Shown here: piece by piece, positions 1 to 10,285 of the stretch
How the letters are laid out: the number at the start of each line of letters is the position of its first letter
Position numbering within the stretch: position 1 is the stretch's first letter
Assembly (NCBI RefSeq): GCF_001870785.1
Contig: NZ_MOLV01000026.1
Coordinates: 1 to 64,000 of the forward strand
Direction: 5' to 3'
Length of the DNA stretch: 64,000 nt
From: Exiguobacterium sp. KRL4
Lineage (GTDB): Bacteria > Bacillota > Bacilli > Exiguobacteriales > Exiguobacteriaceae
The notes under the pieces: model-generated
Databases searched by the model: none
What the model saw: the letters and a program-made list of their open reading frames with translations, nothing else
Told to the model about the DNA's origin: nothing
Made by a program: the position numbers and the translations under genes

Positions 1-13
1 CTCGCGAAAAAAA

Positions 14-53
14 CGTGTTTCTCTACTCGCTTTCCTCAGGCGAAACGCAAGCC
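14..53 (+). repeat. Dispersed structured repeat, copy 1, left part
   Basis: Left part of a repeat that recurs at 11661-11812, 39922-40058 and 47754-47906. The block with CTTTCCTCAGGCG followed by GAAACGCAAGCC matches the start of the copy at 47754-47906. The rest of the copy lies at 1657-1760, on the other side of an inserted IS element. The outer terminal stem seen in other copies is not evident here, and part may lie beyond the window edge. Confidence 0.8.
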
Positions 54-1656
54 CATAGATGTCAACTTAGCTAAAATCGAGTAGATAATGATCTGATTTT
101 TTTATCACTGATGGGTTTCATCAGTATGATTAGCGGAAAAAGATAATTGTAAGCACACCAAAAAAACCTCATTTTTTGGGGGACTTATTTGTCCAAGTGC
201 TACTCGAATTGAAGACGCTTTATGGCGGTCCCACTAGCGGAATTCGGCTTTCGCGCGGTCCTTGTCAATAGACGAGTGATCAATGGGATGAACGCCTGGG
301 GCGTCTTTTTTTGTCGAAATGCTTCATACATCTTCGGTATGAACTCACAAGCGAAGCAACGTATGGCGATTGCTTCACTAATCTCCTTCTTTTCCTCTTC
401 CCAAATGACGTTACGGAGCTGACAAGCCATGAGTTGACTTAAGAGAAAAACGAGTAACGTACCATACACGTGACAGAGCCAGCGTTCTTGTTTAACCAAT
501 CGAAAGTGATCCAGTCCTAAAAATGATTTCATTGTTCGGAATTCCCATTCGATTTGCCAACGTAATCGATACAGCTCGACGAGCTGTTCGGGCGAGATAG
601 ACTCCGGCAGGTTGGTCATATAGCCTGTCGTTCCTGCCATTTCACGAACCAAAGGTTTCATCGGTGTCCGGCTCCGACTAGCTCGTCGTTCGATTTTGAT
701 GAGACGTCTTTCCTTCTGATCCTGGTCCTGATGGAACAAGATACATCGTGCTTGAAAGTGTGCATCTCTTCCAAAGTAAACGTCTTCCAGTTCCATGATC
801 TCGTTTGGACCCATCGCGCGGCTAAGTGAGACGAGGTCGATGCGTAGGTATCGACTACTCTCAATCTTTCCACCATTCGGATGATAACTGGGAGATGGGT
901 TGAGGTAGGCCAAATGGGCATCACTTCGAAATCGTGTCAGGAAATAACTGCCCTTTTCTCGGATACCTTCGAACGATCTAAAGTGAAAATACCCAAGATC
1001 CTGAAGGCATAACTCGTTTGTATCTAAGAATGGTATTCGCCCAGCACCACTAATTGTGTCATTAACATTTTTAAGATCAATGCGTAAAAACGTGACGCGC
1101 CCTGTCAAAAGATCGTATTCGTGTTGGATTTTCACGGAAGTCTGTCGTGTCTTCTGAGCTCTTTTGAGCATAAGATCAGGTACGGCATCGTGTGTTCCAT
1201 CCAATACCCGAAGGGTCGTGAACGGCCAATCTTCGCTGAGCGGATGACGCGAGAGCGGAAGCATCCGTTCAGTTTCGAGTAGCTCGCTCACGAGTCGTTG
1301 AAGAAATAATACGGCAGCTTTGGTAAATTTTTTGTCGATTGCGGCACGACTAATCTCGATGTCTTGATTCACGGCGCACTTCGTGCTCAATTCTTGAAGA
1401 CTAGAGTCTATCAGATTTCCATGAATCCCGAAGAGTAAAGATAAAAAGTCATTGGCATCGAATTTTCGTTTCCGCTGTACAAAACCTGTCTCCTTCGCCA
1501 TCTGATCGATTTTAGCCGGCTCTAGAAACGTAAATAATTGGTCGAGGAAATCGAATTTCGCTCGGGCTAACATATAAAAAAACTCCTCTCGTAGGCGGTA
1601 ATATTCCTTACCATTTTTCGAGAGAAGTTAGTCATTTTCTTAAGTTGACATCTATG
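54..1656 (-). mobile_element. IS4-family insertion sequence (IS231-like), complete
   Basis: The element is about 1.6 kb and has 16-bp perfect terminal inverted repeats, CATAGATGTCAACTTA at 54-69 and its complement at 1641-1656. It carries one intact transposase gene. The ends resemble the CAT...TCAACTTAAG ends I recall for the IS231 group. It is flanked by 12-bp sequences at 42-53 and 1657-1668 that match at 10 of 12 positions, which fits a target duplication of the length usual for this family that has since diverged. It interrupts a dispersed intergenic repeat. Confidence 0.85.
200..1573 (-). CDS. IS4-family DDE transposase
   Basis: The 457-residue protein is of normal length for an IS4/IS231 transposase and shows no frameshift. 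Candidate acidic catalytic residues sit in VLDGTHD (first Asp) and LCLQDLGYF (second Asp). The Glu lies in the family signature Y-x2-R-x3-E-x6-K, visible as YRLRWQIEWEFRTMK near residue 340. The ATG at 1573 follows a GAGGAG ribosome site. The protein would bind the element ends and catalyse cut-and-paste movement. It looks functional, since ends, frame and catalytic motifs are intact. Confidence 0.93.
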   Translation of the reverse strand: MLARAKFDFLDQLFTFLEPAKIDQMAKETGFVQRKRKFDANDFLSLLFGIHGNLIDSSLQELSTKCAVNQDIEISRAAIDKKFTKAAVLFLQRLVSELLETERMLPLSRHPLSEDWPFTTLRVLDGTHDAVPDLMLKRAQKTRQTSVKIQHEYDLLTGRVTFLRIDLKNVNDTISGAGRIPFLDTNELCLQDLGYFHFRSFEGIREKGSYFLTRFRSDAHLAYLNPSPSYHPNGGKIESSRYLRIDLVSLSRAMGPNEIMELEDVYFGRDAHFQARCILFHQDQDQKERRLIKIERRASRSRTPMKPLVREMAGTTGYMTNLPESISPEQLVELYRLRWQIEWEFRTMKSFLGLDHFRLVKQERWLCHVYGTLLVFLLSQLMACQLRNVIWEEEKKEISEAIAIRCFACEFIPKMYEAFRQKKTPQAFIPLITRLLTRTARKPNSASGTAIKRLQFE

Positions 1657-1760
1657 GAAACACGAGCCGCGGCTTCTTTGTCCTGAAACGGACAAGTAAC
1701 CGGGTCTCGTTTGTTTCTGGCGCGCGATAAACCTGCGCTTTTCCTGTAGGAGTCGCGTAC
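1657..1760 (+). repeat. Dispersed structured repeat, copy 1, right part
   Basis: This segment continues the copy interrupted by the IS element. It contains a hairpin with arms 1678-1683 and 1690-1695 (TTGTCC/GGACAA), the conserved GGGTCTCGTTTGTTTC block, a GC-rich hairpin near 1720-1738, and the conserved end TTCCTGTAGGAGTCGCG. GTTTC at 1713-1717 would pair with GAAAC at 42-46 left of the IS, so the insertion separates the two arms of one helix. Confidence 0.8.
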
Positions 1761-1792
1761 AGTTTACAAGATTTCATCCTACAACAAAGATG

Positions 1793-1812
1793 AATCCGGT
1801 TTGAGCCGGATT
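1793..1812. other. Short hairpin, AATCCGG stem
   Basis: A 7-bp inverted repeat AATCCGG/CCGGATT has a 6-base loop. A near copy with the same loop-side sequence TTTGAG lies at 2116-2131, closer to glpX. The two look like duplicates of one terminator-type hairpin, but neither has a clean U-tract on the minus strand, where glpX transcripts would end. Confidence 0.4.
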
Positions 1813-1960
1813 TATTGTACTATCTTCGATCTCGTGCTCTTCAATATTCCTCTTCTTCGGGAATGAAGGGCTTTTTCCATGAAGAATTCAATCCTCGTCG
1901 ATTTCTATATCTAGTTTTTCTTTTTATCTAGTCCCTGCCATAGGAAATAGCGTTTTTCCG

Positions 1961-2050
1961 CGCGAAATCGCTTCCTAGGGAAAAACAAGCAGGAGCGACC
2001 CTGCAGTGAAGCGAAGCGGCGCGATGCTTGTCCCAGGAAAACGATTCGAA
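1961..2050 (-). repeat. Shorter variant of the dispersed repeat (possible)
   Basis: The architecture resembles the 140-150 bp repeats but lacks one hairpin. AATCG at 1966-1970 pairs with CGATT at 2042-2046, ACAAGC at 1985-1990 pairs with GCTTGT at 2026-2031, and CTTCCTAGGGAAA and CCCAGGAAA match the conserved single-stranded blocks. The rest of 1761-2160 holds no gene that I can see. Confidence 0.5.
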
Positions 2051-2115
2051 GCGAACAAAAAAGCGATCCTTCTCATTTAAGAGAAAAACCGCATTTGTCT
2101 TCCATCTGAGACGGG

Positions 2116-2131
2116 TCCGATTTGAGTCGGA
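2116..2131. other. Short hairpin downstream of glpX
   Basis: TCCGA/TCGGA arms surround TTTGAG. It lies 30 bases past the glpX stop codon. Read on the minus strand it has no following U-run, so it is at best a weak terminator. It is related to the hairpin at 1793-1812. Confidence 0.35.
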
Positions 2132-2160
2132 TTCGTCTTTATTTGCATATAAAAATTGAA

Positions 2161-3126
2161 TTACTTAATAACGAGCTTTGGTTTTTTCTTGAATGAGTGA
2201 ATTCCTTCAACAAAACGAACCGTTCCCGACTTCGCACGCATGACGACAGAATGTGTTTGACCGCCTTGGGCTGTAAACTGAACACCCTTCATCAACTCAC
2301 TGTCCGTGACGCCTGTTGCTGCAAAGATACAATCATCTCCCGTGACGAGGTCATCCATCATCAGAATTTTCGACGGGTCTTCAATCCCCATCTTCTTGCA
2401 ACGTGCAACTTCTGCTTCGTCTGCCGGCAAGAGTCGTCCTTGGAGTTCTCCACCTAAACATTTCAACGCAACTGCTGCAAGTACACCTTCTGGCGCACCA
2501 CCTGAACCAAGCAAGATATCGATTCCCGTATGCGGGAAAGCCGTATTGATGGCTGCTGCGACGTCACCGTCACCAATCAGACGAATTCGTGCCCCTGTTG
2601 CACGGATTCGTTGAATCATTTCTTCATGACGTTCCCGATCGAGAATCGAGACGACGACATCTTCGATTTCTTTATTTTTTGCCTTCGCGACAGCAGCGAT
2701 ATTTTCTTCGATCGTCGCGTCCAAACTGATATGTCCAGCAGCTTCCGGCCCAACGGCGATTTTATCCATGTACATGTCCGGGGCATGTAACAAATCTCCG
2801 GCATCGGCTACGGCGAGGACGGCAAGCGCTCCCCACGTTCCTTTGGCGACGATGTTCGTCCCTTCGAGTGGATCGACGGCGACGTCAAGACGTGGTCCAT
2901 ATCCATTTCCGAGTTTTTCCCCGATATAAAGCATCGGTGCCTCATCCATTTCTCCTTCGCCGATGACGACCGTCCCTTTCATCGGGATCGTATCAAACAC
3001 ATCACGCATGGCGCTTGTTGCTGCGTCATCCGCCTCGTTTTTCATGCCCTTCCCCATCCAACGCGCAGAAGCAAGTGCTGCTGCTTCCGTCACCCGTACG
3101 AGTTCCATTGATAAACTTCTTTCCAT
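2161..3126 (-). CDS. glpX: Fructose-1,6-bisphosphatase class II
   Basis: GlpX-type enzyme that hydrolyses fructose 1,6-bisphosphate to fructose 6-phosphate in gluconeogenesis; cytosolic and metal-dependent. The 321-residue length is typical. Metal and substrate motifs are visible in order: [15 protein letters not shown] near residue 55, AVDPLEGTN near 85 and GSGGAPEGV near 205. The ATG at 3126 follows GAGGGG. It lies last in the spo0F-fba-tal-murA-glpX block, the same order as in Bacillus subtilis where glpX is named ywjI. Rho, which follows in B. subtilis, is not in the window. Confidence 0.95.
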   Translation of the reverse strand: MERSLSMELVRVTEAAALASARWMGKGMKNEADDAATSAMRDVFDTIPMKGTVVIGEGEMDEAPMLYIGEKLGNGYGPRLDVAVDPLEGTNIVAKGTWGALAVLAVADAGDLLHAPDMYMDKIAVGPEAAGHISLDATIEENIAAVAKAKNKEIEDVVVSILDRERHEEMIQRIRATGARIRLIGDGDVAAAINTAFPHTGIDILLGSGGAPEGVLAAVALKCLGGELQGRLLPADEAEVARCKKMGIEDPSKILMMDDLVTGDDCIFAATGVTDSELMKGVQFTAQGGQTHSVVMRAKSGTVRFVEGIHSFKKKPKLVIK

Positions 3127-3157
3127 GTGTATAATCCCCTCTCCCTAGATGAAGATC

Positions 3158-4405
3158 TTAAACCGTTTCACGCCATACAAGAGCCCCTAGTTCTTTTAAC
3201 TTCTCGACGAATCGTTCATAACTTTGATCGAGTATTTCCGCATGATGCAACAAAGTTTCGCCTGAAGCAAGCATTCCACTTAAAACGAGTGCTGCTCCAC
3301 CACGCGGATCATGTGCTTCGATCTCGGTTCCGCGCAAGGCTTCACCACCACGAATGATGATCGACGCATCTTCATGTGTGATGCGTGCGTTGAGTCGCCG
3401 CATTTCCTGAACATGCCGGAACCGTTGTGGATACAGTTTATCGACGACCACACTCGCCCCTTTCGGTTTGAGCAAGACAGCCGAGATGATCGGTTGAAGA
3501 TCACTCGGGAAACCACCGTAATGAAACACACGAATGTCGATCGGCTTCGCCAGATCGACCGATGCCGTGACTGAATCATCGGCGATGTCGATTTTCGCAC
3601 CAAAACGTTCCAGCTTTTGAATGATGCTTTCCAGATGAAGTGGAATGACGTTGTCGACCGTCACACGTCCGAGAACGGCGCCCATCGCGAGGAACGTCCC
3701 TGCTTCCATCCGGTCCGGAATCAACGTATGCCGACATCCTTGAAGCGTCTTGATCCCTTTGATTCGAATCTCATCGGTCCCTGCACCTTTGACACTCGCA
3801 CCCATGTTCGTCAGCATCGTACTGACATCGACGACTTCTGGATCACATGCCGCATTTTCAATGACGGTCGTCCCTTCCGCCATGACAGCGACAAGTAACG
3901 CACTGATGGTTGCACCGAAGGAAGGAAGATCCAAATAAACCCGGTTCCCCTTCAACTCTTCGACATGCATGTAGTAAACCCCTTGTTCGTTTCGCATCGA
4001 GACACCGAGTCGCTCCAGTGCCTTGATGTGTAAATCAATCGGTCGAGGACCGATGGCATAACCACCGGGCAGACCAACGACCCCCTGTTTGAACCGTGCC
4101 GCAAGAACGCTCATCAGGTAAATCGATCCACGTAATTTTCGTGTATCCGTCCCTGTAAGTGGCATCGGCTCGACATGACTCGGGTCAATCGTCACCATAT
4201 CGCCTTGACGTGTCACGACAGCTCCAAGCATCTCAATGATCTGGATCATCGTCGCGACGTCGCCAATGTCCGGCACCCCCTCAAGAATAACCTGTTGGTC
4301 GGTCAGTAATGCTGCCGCGAGACACGGAATCGCACTCTGTTTCGATCCACTGATCATGACGGTCCCTTCAAGACGTTGTTGTCCTACGATATGCAAAATG
4401 TCCAC
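3158..4405 (-). CDS. murA: UDP-GlcNAc 1-carboxyvinyltransferase paralogue (MurA2/MurZ type) lacking the catalytic Cys
   Basis: EPSP-synthase fold, 415 residues, the MurA family that adds enolpyruvate to UDP-GlcNAc in the first committed step of peptidoglycan synthesis. The position beside tal and fba is that of B. subtilis murZ (murAB). The family loop reads LPGGYAIGPRPIDLH, so the residue normally Cys (Cys115 in E. coli, the fosfomycin target) is Tyr116, codon TAT at about 4058-4060. The N-terminal SGxKN motif reads SGSKQSA, with Gln at the conserved Asn23. Lys22, the loop Arg, the PSDLQ Asp and the DPRGGAAL Arg are kept. GTG start at 4405 after AAAGG. The frame is clean, so this is an intact but catalytically atypical paralogue; a canonical MurA is presumably elsewhere. 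Confidence 0.85.
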   Translation of the reverse strand: MDILHIVGQQRLEGTVMISGSKQSAIPCLAAALLTDQQVILEGVPDIGDVATMIQIIEMLGAVVTRQGDMVTIDPSHVEPMPLTGTDTRKLRGSIYLMSVLAARFKQGVVGLPGGYAIGPRPIDLHIKALERLGVSMRNEQGVYYMHVEELKGNRVYLDLPSFGATISALLVAVMAEGTTVIENAACDPEVVDVSTMLTNMGASVKGAGTDEIRIKGIKTLQGCRHTLIPDRMEAGTFLAMGAVLGRVTVDNVIPLHLESIIQKLERFGAKIDIADDSVTASVDLAKPIDIRVFHYGGFPSDLQPIISAVLLKPKGASVVVDKLYPQRFRHVQEMRRLNARITHEDASIIIRGGEALRGTEIEAHDPRGGAALVLSGMLASGETLLHHAEILDQSYERFVEKLKELGALVWRETV

Positions 4406-4432
4406 ATTCCATCAACCTTTCTGTACAATCTG

Positions 4433-5080
4433 TTATTGCTGCGCTTTTTCCCAGTCAGCAAGGAATCGCTCGATGCCTTGGGTCGTCAGCGGATGTTGCG
4501 TCAGTGATTCGATGACATTCAGCGGAATCGTCGCGATGTCAGCACCAGCGAGGGCTGCATTCGTGACGTGAACTGGATTACGGACAGACGCCGCAATGAT
4601 TTGTGTCGGAATGTCATGGATGACGAAGATTTGGGCAATCGTCTCGACGAGTCCCATACCATCTTGACCGATATCATCCAAACGTCCGAGGAACGGTGAT
4701 ACGTATGTCGCACCAGCACGCGCTGCGAGCAATGCCTGGTTCGGGTTAAAGATCAACGTGACGTTCGTCGTGATGTTTTCTTTGGATAAGGCTGCAACAG
4801 CTTCTAGGCCAGCTGGTGTCATCGGAACCTTTACAGTAATGTTCGGTGCAATCTGGGCGAGTTCCTTCCCTTCCCGGATCATTCCTTCTGCATCCAGTGC
4901 GATGACTTCCGCACTGACGGAGACGTCGCCGACGATCTCACAAATTTCACGCAGGCGTGTATGGAAATCGACGCCTTCTTTTGCGACGAGTGACGGATTG
5001 GTCGTGACCCCGTCTAAAATCCCCATTTTATGTGCTTTTTTAATATCCTCTACGTTTGCTGTGTCGATAAAAAATCTCAT
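4433..5080 (-). CDS. tal: Transaldolase, small TalC/fructose-6-phosphate aldolase-like type
   Basis: A 215-residue class I aldolase barrel of the short transaldolase group (B. subtilis YwjH/Tal is about this size). It transfers a dihydroxyacetone unit in the pentose phosphate pathway, or cleaves fructose 6-phosphate in the FSA subgroup. It begins [16 protein letters not shown]; the Schiff-base Lys lies in NITVKVPMT near residue 84. Only 27 bases separate it from murA, so the two are probably co-transcribed. The fba terminator lies upstream and would reduce read-through into this gene. Confidence 0.92.
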   Translation of the reverse strand: MRFFIDTANVEDIKKAHKMGILDGVTTNPSLVAKEGVDFHTRLREICEIVGDVSVSAEVIALDAEGMIREGKELAQIAPNITVKVPMTPAGLEAVAALSKENITTNVTLIFNPNQALLAARAGATYVSPFLGRLDDIGQDGMGLVETIAQIFVIHDIPTQIIAASVRNPVHVTNAALAGADIATIPLNVIESLTQHPLTTQGIERFLADWEKAQQ

Positions 5081-5195
5081 TTTTCTCTTTCCCCTTTCAT
5101 TCCTTAAGATATCCCTTGAAATCGCTTACTCTTTCATTATAAATTTTTTCAACGAGAAGTCCTAACGTTTTCCGAAACATTCTGGTGATTTGGAT

Positions 5196-5233
5196 GAAAA
5201 AAAGCACGATAGACGAGTGTCTACCGTGCTTTG
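5196..5233 (-). terminator. Terminator between fba and tal
   Basis: On the minus strand the 8-bp stem AAAGCACG/CGTGCTTT is followed by a run of seven U. It lies just after the fba stop codon and upstream of tal, so it would make fba expression exceed that of the downstream genes. Confidence 0.85.
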
Positions 5234-5244
5234 GACATACAAAA

Positions 5245-6099
5245 TTAAGCTTTGTTGCTTGAACCAAACTCACGCATCTTACCGATGACTGTTTGTTTGA
5301 TTGCTTCGCGACCTGGTGCGATGAATACGCGTGGGTCATATGCTTCTGGTTTTTCAGCCAAGACTTCACGAACCACTTTCGCAAATGTGATTTGGTTCTC
5401 TGTGTTGACGTTGATTTTTGAAGTACCAAGCGAAATCGCTTTTTCGATATCGTGTGTCGGGATTCCTGTACCACCGTGAAGAACGAGTGGAAGGTCTGTT
5501 GCGTTACGGATTTCTTCCATTTCAGCGAAACCAAGGTTTGGTTCACCTTTGTATGGTCCGTGGACAGAACCGAGTGCAGGAGCAAGCGTGTCGATTCCAG
5601 TTTCTTTGACGATACGAACACATTCGTCAAGTTTCGCGTACATGACATCACCAACGACGTCATCTTCTTGTCCGCCAACTGTACCAACTTCCGCTTCAAC
5701 TGAAACACCTTTAGAATGAGCATACTCAACAACAGCTTTTGTTGTTTCGATGTTCGTGTCGATCGGGCTATGTGAATCGTCGATCATTACAGATGTAAAT
5801 CCAGCATCGATTGCTTCTTTGCATTTTTCAATGCTCGAACCGTGGTCGAGGTGGATTGCAACAGGAACTGTTACTTTCATGTCATGAACGAGACCTTCTA
5901 CCATTTTAACAACTGTGTAGAATCCGCCCATATGACGTGCTGCACCTTCAGATACTCCAAGAATGACTGGTGACTGCTCTTCTTGAGCCGCACCGAGTAC
6001 TGCTTGAGTCCACTCGAGGTTGTTGATGTTGAATTGACCTACTGCGTACTTACCTTCGAGAGCTTTGTTTAACATGTCTGTCATAGATACTAATGGCAT
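5245..6099 (-). CDS. fbaA: Fructose-bisphosphate aldolase class II
   Basis: Zinc-dependent aldolase of glycolysis and gluconeogenesis, 284 residues, the usual size for the Bacillales enzyme. Metal ligands and catalytic residues are in HLDHGSS near residue 83, DDSHSP near 108 and EAEVGTVGG near 137; the later Gly/His segments LVLHGGTG and NVNTE are present. The ATG at 6099 is preceded by GGAGGATG. Cytosolic. It sits between spo0F and tal as in B. subtilis and has its own strong terminator. Confidence 0.97.
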   Translation of the reverse strand: MPLVSMTDMLNKALEGKYAVGQFNINNLEWTQAVLGAAQEEQSPVILGVSEGAARHMGGFYTVVKMVEGLVHDMKVTVPVAIHLDHGSSIEKCKEAIDAGFTSVMIDDSHSPIDTNIETTKAVVEYAHSKGVSVEAEVGTVGGQEDDVVGDVMYAKLDECVRIVKETGIDTLAPALGSVHGPYKGEPNLGFAEMEEIRNATDLPLVLHGGTGIPTHDIEKAISLGTSKINVNTENQITFAKVVREVLAEKPEAYDPRVFIAPGREAIKQTVIGKMREFGSSNKA

Positions 6100-6231
6100 A
6101 ATGACATCCTCCTCTGTTTTGATCGCTGCTTACACGTAGACGTGCATTTTCAGACTGATTATAACACACTGATTCGCTTGAACGTACAGCATTTCACTCC
6201 GAATTTAGGATTGTGACGACGACGTGAAGGA

Positions 6232-6606
6232 TTAACCGCTTACATCGCTCGAAATTTGCACAGTCACTTCTTTTTTTAATTCAAAGATGTCAAACGGCTT
6301 TCCGAAGAAGGCGACGACACCCAGTCGTTTCGCTTCTTCCATCGCCTCTTTTTCGCCGAGGGCTGTCATCAAAATCGTCCGAACCCGTCGTCCGACCTCA
6401 TCTTGATGACGCAAGACTTCTAGACCGGTCCGTCCCGGCATATTGACATCCATCAATAATAAATCGTAATCTGCCTCTTTCAATCGTTCAATCGTTTCCA
6501 AGCCATCAACGGCAACGTCAGTCGTGTAGCCTTGTGCGCGAAACAATTGCGCCAATAAATTGCGAATCCCCGGTTCATCTTCCGCGATCAGTAATCTCCC
6601 TTTCAT
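6232..6606 (-). CDS. spo0F: Spo0F-like single-domain response regulator
   Basis: A stand-alone receiver domain of 124 residues, exactly the Spo0F length, when started at the ATG at 6606. This start has an AGGAGG ribosome site at about 6615-6620, which the longer reading frame lacks. The acidic pocket is Glu9-Asp10-Glu11, the phosphoacceptor is Asp53 in LLMDVNMPG, the switch Thr is in ILMTALGE and the Lys is in GKPFDI. In Bacillus Spo0F relays phosphate from KinA-type kinases to Spo0B. Exiguobacterium is not known to form spores, so the partner here is unknown. Confidence 0.85.
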   Translation of the reverse strand: MKGRLLIAEDEPGIRNLLAQLFRAQGYTTDVAVDGLETIERLKEADYDLLLMDVNMPGRTGLEVLRHQDEVGRRVRTILMTALGEKEAMEEAKRLGVVAFFGKPFDIFELKKEVTVQISSDVSG

Positions 6607-6700
6607 CTCCCACACTCCTCCTCTAGTTATTTCCATTCTACATGAAAGCAAAACTTGCTTTATACTATCTTTGACAGAAATTTAGAGAGGATGTCTTTTT

Positions 6701-7210
6701 ATGATGAAAATATTAGCGACTCAGTTCAACGGGAAATTACAAACGCTTACAAAACAGGAAGACGAATTATTTGATGTCGTCCGTCTGCTCGCTCAAGCAC
6801 TTGTCGGTCAAGGGAAAGTCTATCTTGATGCCTACGGTGAATTCGAAGGGCTCTATCCTATGCTGTCCGATGGTCCGGATCAAATGAAACGGGTCACGAA
6901 GATCAAAGATCATAAAACGTTACATGCCGTCGACCGCGTCTTGATCTTCACACCGGATACGGAACGCTCCGACTTGTTTGCGTCTCTCGCCCGTTATGAT
7001 GCGTGGCATACACCCTACTCCATCATTACGCTCGGTGACGTGACGGAGACACTCGAACGTTCCATCGCGCCGCTCGCCCTGAAATTCAACAAAGGACTGC
7101 TTCCGGCTGAGGACGGTTCCCGTCACGGTTTGCCGAGTCTCGCGCTGGGTGCATTCCTGTTGACGCACATTTTGACGCAATTACAAGAGATGACGGAAGA
7201 GTGGGAATGA
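6701..7210 (+). CDS. ywjG: DUF2529 family protein (YwjG-like)
   Basis: 169 residues, about the size of B. subtilis YwjG, which lies in the same place between spo0F and pyrG. It contains the segments FTPDTERSDLFASLARYDAWHTPY and LPSLALGAFLLTH, which look like a sugar-isomerase-type alpha/beta fold, but I know no proven function. Two adjacent ATG codons, 6701 and 6704, could start it; GAGAGGATG lies 7-10 bases upstream. Divergent from spo0F and convergent with pyrG, sharing a bidirectional terminator with the latter. Confidence 0.75.
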   Translation: MMKILATQFNGKLQTLTKQEDELFDVVRLLAQALVGQGKVYLDAYGEFEGLYPMLSDGPDQMKRVTKIKDHKTLHAVDRVLIFTPDTERSDLFASLARYDAWHTPYSIITLGDVTETLERSIAPLALKFNKGLLPAEDGSRHGLPSLALGAFLLTHILTQLQEMTEEWE

Positions 7211-7238
7211 CGCTTTTCTTCTATAATAATAAACAGAA

Positions 7239-7269
7239 CACCCCTGTCTCCAATTTGGAAACAGGGGTG
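7239..7269. terminator. Bidirectional terminator between the DUF2529 gene and pyrG
   Basis: A GC-rich stem CACCCCTGT/ACAGGGGTG with a short loop lies between two convergent genes. The U-rich tract is better on the minus strand, serving pyrG. Confidence 0.8.
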
Positions 7270-7290
7270 CTTAGCCGTTCGCTAAATTTC

Positions 7291-9015
<1,725 letters not shown>

Positions 9016-9017
9016 CT

Positions 9018-9046
9018 AACTTACGTCATTCCGAAAACTTCGTCAA
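9018..9046 (-). promoter_or_regulatory. pyrG promoter
   Basis: The -35 is TTGACG (9046-9041), the spacer is 17 bases and the -10 is TAAGTT (9023-9018). The first G of GGGC falls seven bases after the -10, the position expected for initiation. Confidence 0.8.
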
Positions 9047-9094
9047 GCAGATTTTTTAGAGACGAAAATCAAGTGTGCTGTCGTCAGCCGTCAA

Positions 9095-9130
9095 CGAAAA
9101 AACTACCATTTTCATGTTCAAAAATGGCAG
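9095..9130 (-). terminator. rpoE terminator
   Basis: On the minus strand CTGCCATTTT pairs with AAAATGGTAG and is followed by six U. It separates rpoE from the pyrG promoter. Confidence 0.85.
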
Positions 9131-9140
9131 GTTGCGGTTG

Positions 9141-9665
9141 TTAAACTTCTTCTTCATCTTCCTCGAAATCTTCGAGGTCTTCTTCATCCAAATCGTCTTC
9201 GAGGTCATCAATGACCGCAACTTTTTTGAATGTATCATCTTCGGTATCATCAGCTGAATCGTAATCGGCTGTTTTTGCGAATGTATCAAGATCATCTTCG
9301 ATCGTCTCGAATTCATCTTCTTCCGCATCGTAGTTGAACTCTTCTTCGAATTCGTCGAGTTCTCCGCGCTGACGTGCTTCGATGACCAAATCTTCATCCG
9401 ATTTGTCAAACGGATACCACGCACGAAGGGACCAACGGTTAGCTCCGACGTTGACGAAGTTACCATCGATGTTCATGTCTGTATAGAGTTGGGCAAGTTT
9501 CTCGAACTTGTCCTCCTCATTTGTAAACGTATGAAATTTTTCGATTTCTTTTATGATGTCATCGAAAGTGATAGGCTGTTCGCCCGCTTCTTGTAGCATT
9601 TCATTGACGAAGTTAATCAGTGAAAGATCAGTAATTTCTTCTTTACTTAAACGGCTGAGGCTCAT
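9141..9665 (-). CDS. rpoE: RNA polymerase delta subunit
   Basis: Gram-positive-specific polymerase subunit that aids recycling and promoter selectivity. The folded N-terminal domain (residues 1 to about 90) begins MSLSRLSKEEITDLS. It is followed by an extremely acidic, unstructured tail rich in Asp and Glu to residue 174, the family hallmark. The ATG at 9665 is chosen over a GTG at 9677 because AAAGGAAG lies about 11 bases before the ATG but overlaps the GTG. Located upstream of pyrG as in B. subtilis. Confidence 0.95.
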   Translation of the reverse strand: MSLSRLSKEEITDLSLINFVNEMLQEAGEQPITFDDIIKEIEKFHTFTNEEDKFEKLAQLYTDMNIDGNFVNVGANRWSLRAWYPFDKSDEDLVIEARQRGELDEFEEEFNYDAEEDEFETIEDDLDTFAKTADYDSADDTEDDTFKKVAVIDDLEDDLDEEDLEDFEEDEEEV

Positions 9666-9834
9666 TGTGACGGCCACTTCCTTTCATTTGCGTTCAATCC
9701 ATTACTTCTCATTATACGCAAAATGGCTTTTAAAAATCCAGTCTCTTGCTAAAAAAAATTATTTACAAAGAAAAGCGGGTTTTTCGTGATGCTGAAAAAG
9801 GAATACTTCAAAAGAGAAGAAGGAGGAATCACGG

Positions 9835-10284
9835 ATGGAAATGACAATCGAACGGGTGAACGATTTTGACGGCTACAACTGGCTTCCTTTACTCGCCAAA
9901 AGTTCACAGGAAGAGTTTATGTTCGTTGAACACATGTTACGAAATCGCCGGCAAGAAACATTTCAAGCAACCGGTGAAGCGATGTTCGTCGTCTTGTCGA
10001 CGACCAATCAAGTCCTCGCCTGCGGGGGATATATGAAACAAGCGGGGCAACCGGCAACCGGCCGGATTCGCCATGTCTATGTCTTACCGGAAGTCCGGTC
10101 GCAGGGCATCGGGACGGCCTTGCTCGAAAAAATCATCGCAGAAGCCTTCTTGTCGTACGAAAAGTTGGTGCTCTACAGCGAACAGGCCGATCCGTTTTAT
10201 CAAGGTCTCGGTTTCGTGCCTGCTTCTGGCGAAAAAGTAACCCATATGCTGGACAAAACATCCTTTGCAAATGCAACTCAATGA
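9835..10284 (+). CDS. GNAT family N-acetyltransferase
   Basis: 149 residues with the GNAT fold. The acetyl-CoA loop appears as RSQGIGTALLEKI around residue 87-99, preceded by the strand IRHVYVLPEV, with the C-terminal strand YQGLGFVPASGE. AGAAGGAGG precedes the ATG. The substrate cannot be told. It precedes the ArsR gene by only 36 bases, but ArsR has its own promoter in that gap. Confidence 0.85.
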   Translation: MEMTIERVNDFDGYNWLPLLAKSSQEEFMFVEHMLRNRRQETFQATGEAMFVVLSTTNQVLACGGYMKQAGQPATGRIRHVYVLPEVRSQGIGTALLEKIIAEAFLSYEKLVLYSEQADPFYQGLGFVPASGEKVTHMLDKTSFANATQ

Positions 10285-10285
10285 A

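Noticed and set aside
5097-5732. 211-codon frame on the minus strand in another frame of fba
   Set aside because: Overlaps the certain fba gene in a shifted frame; no domain or ribosome site.
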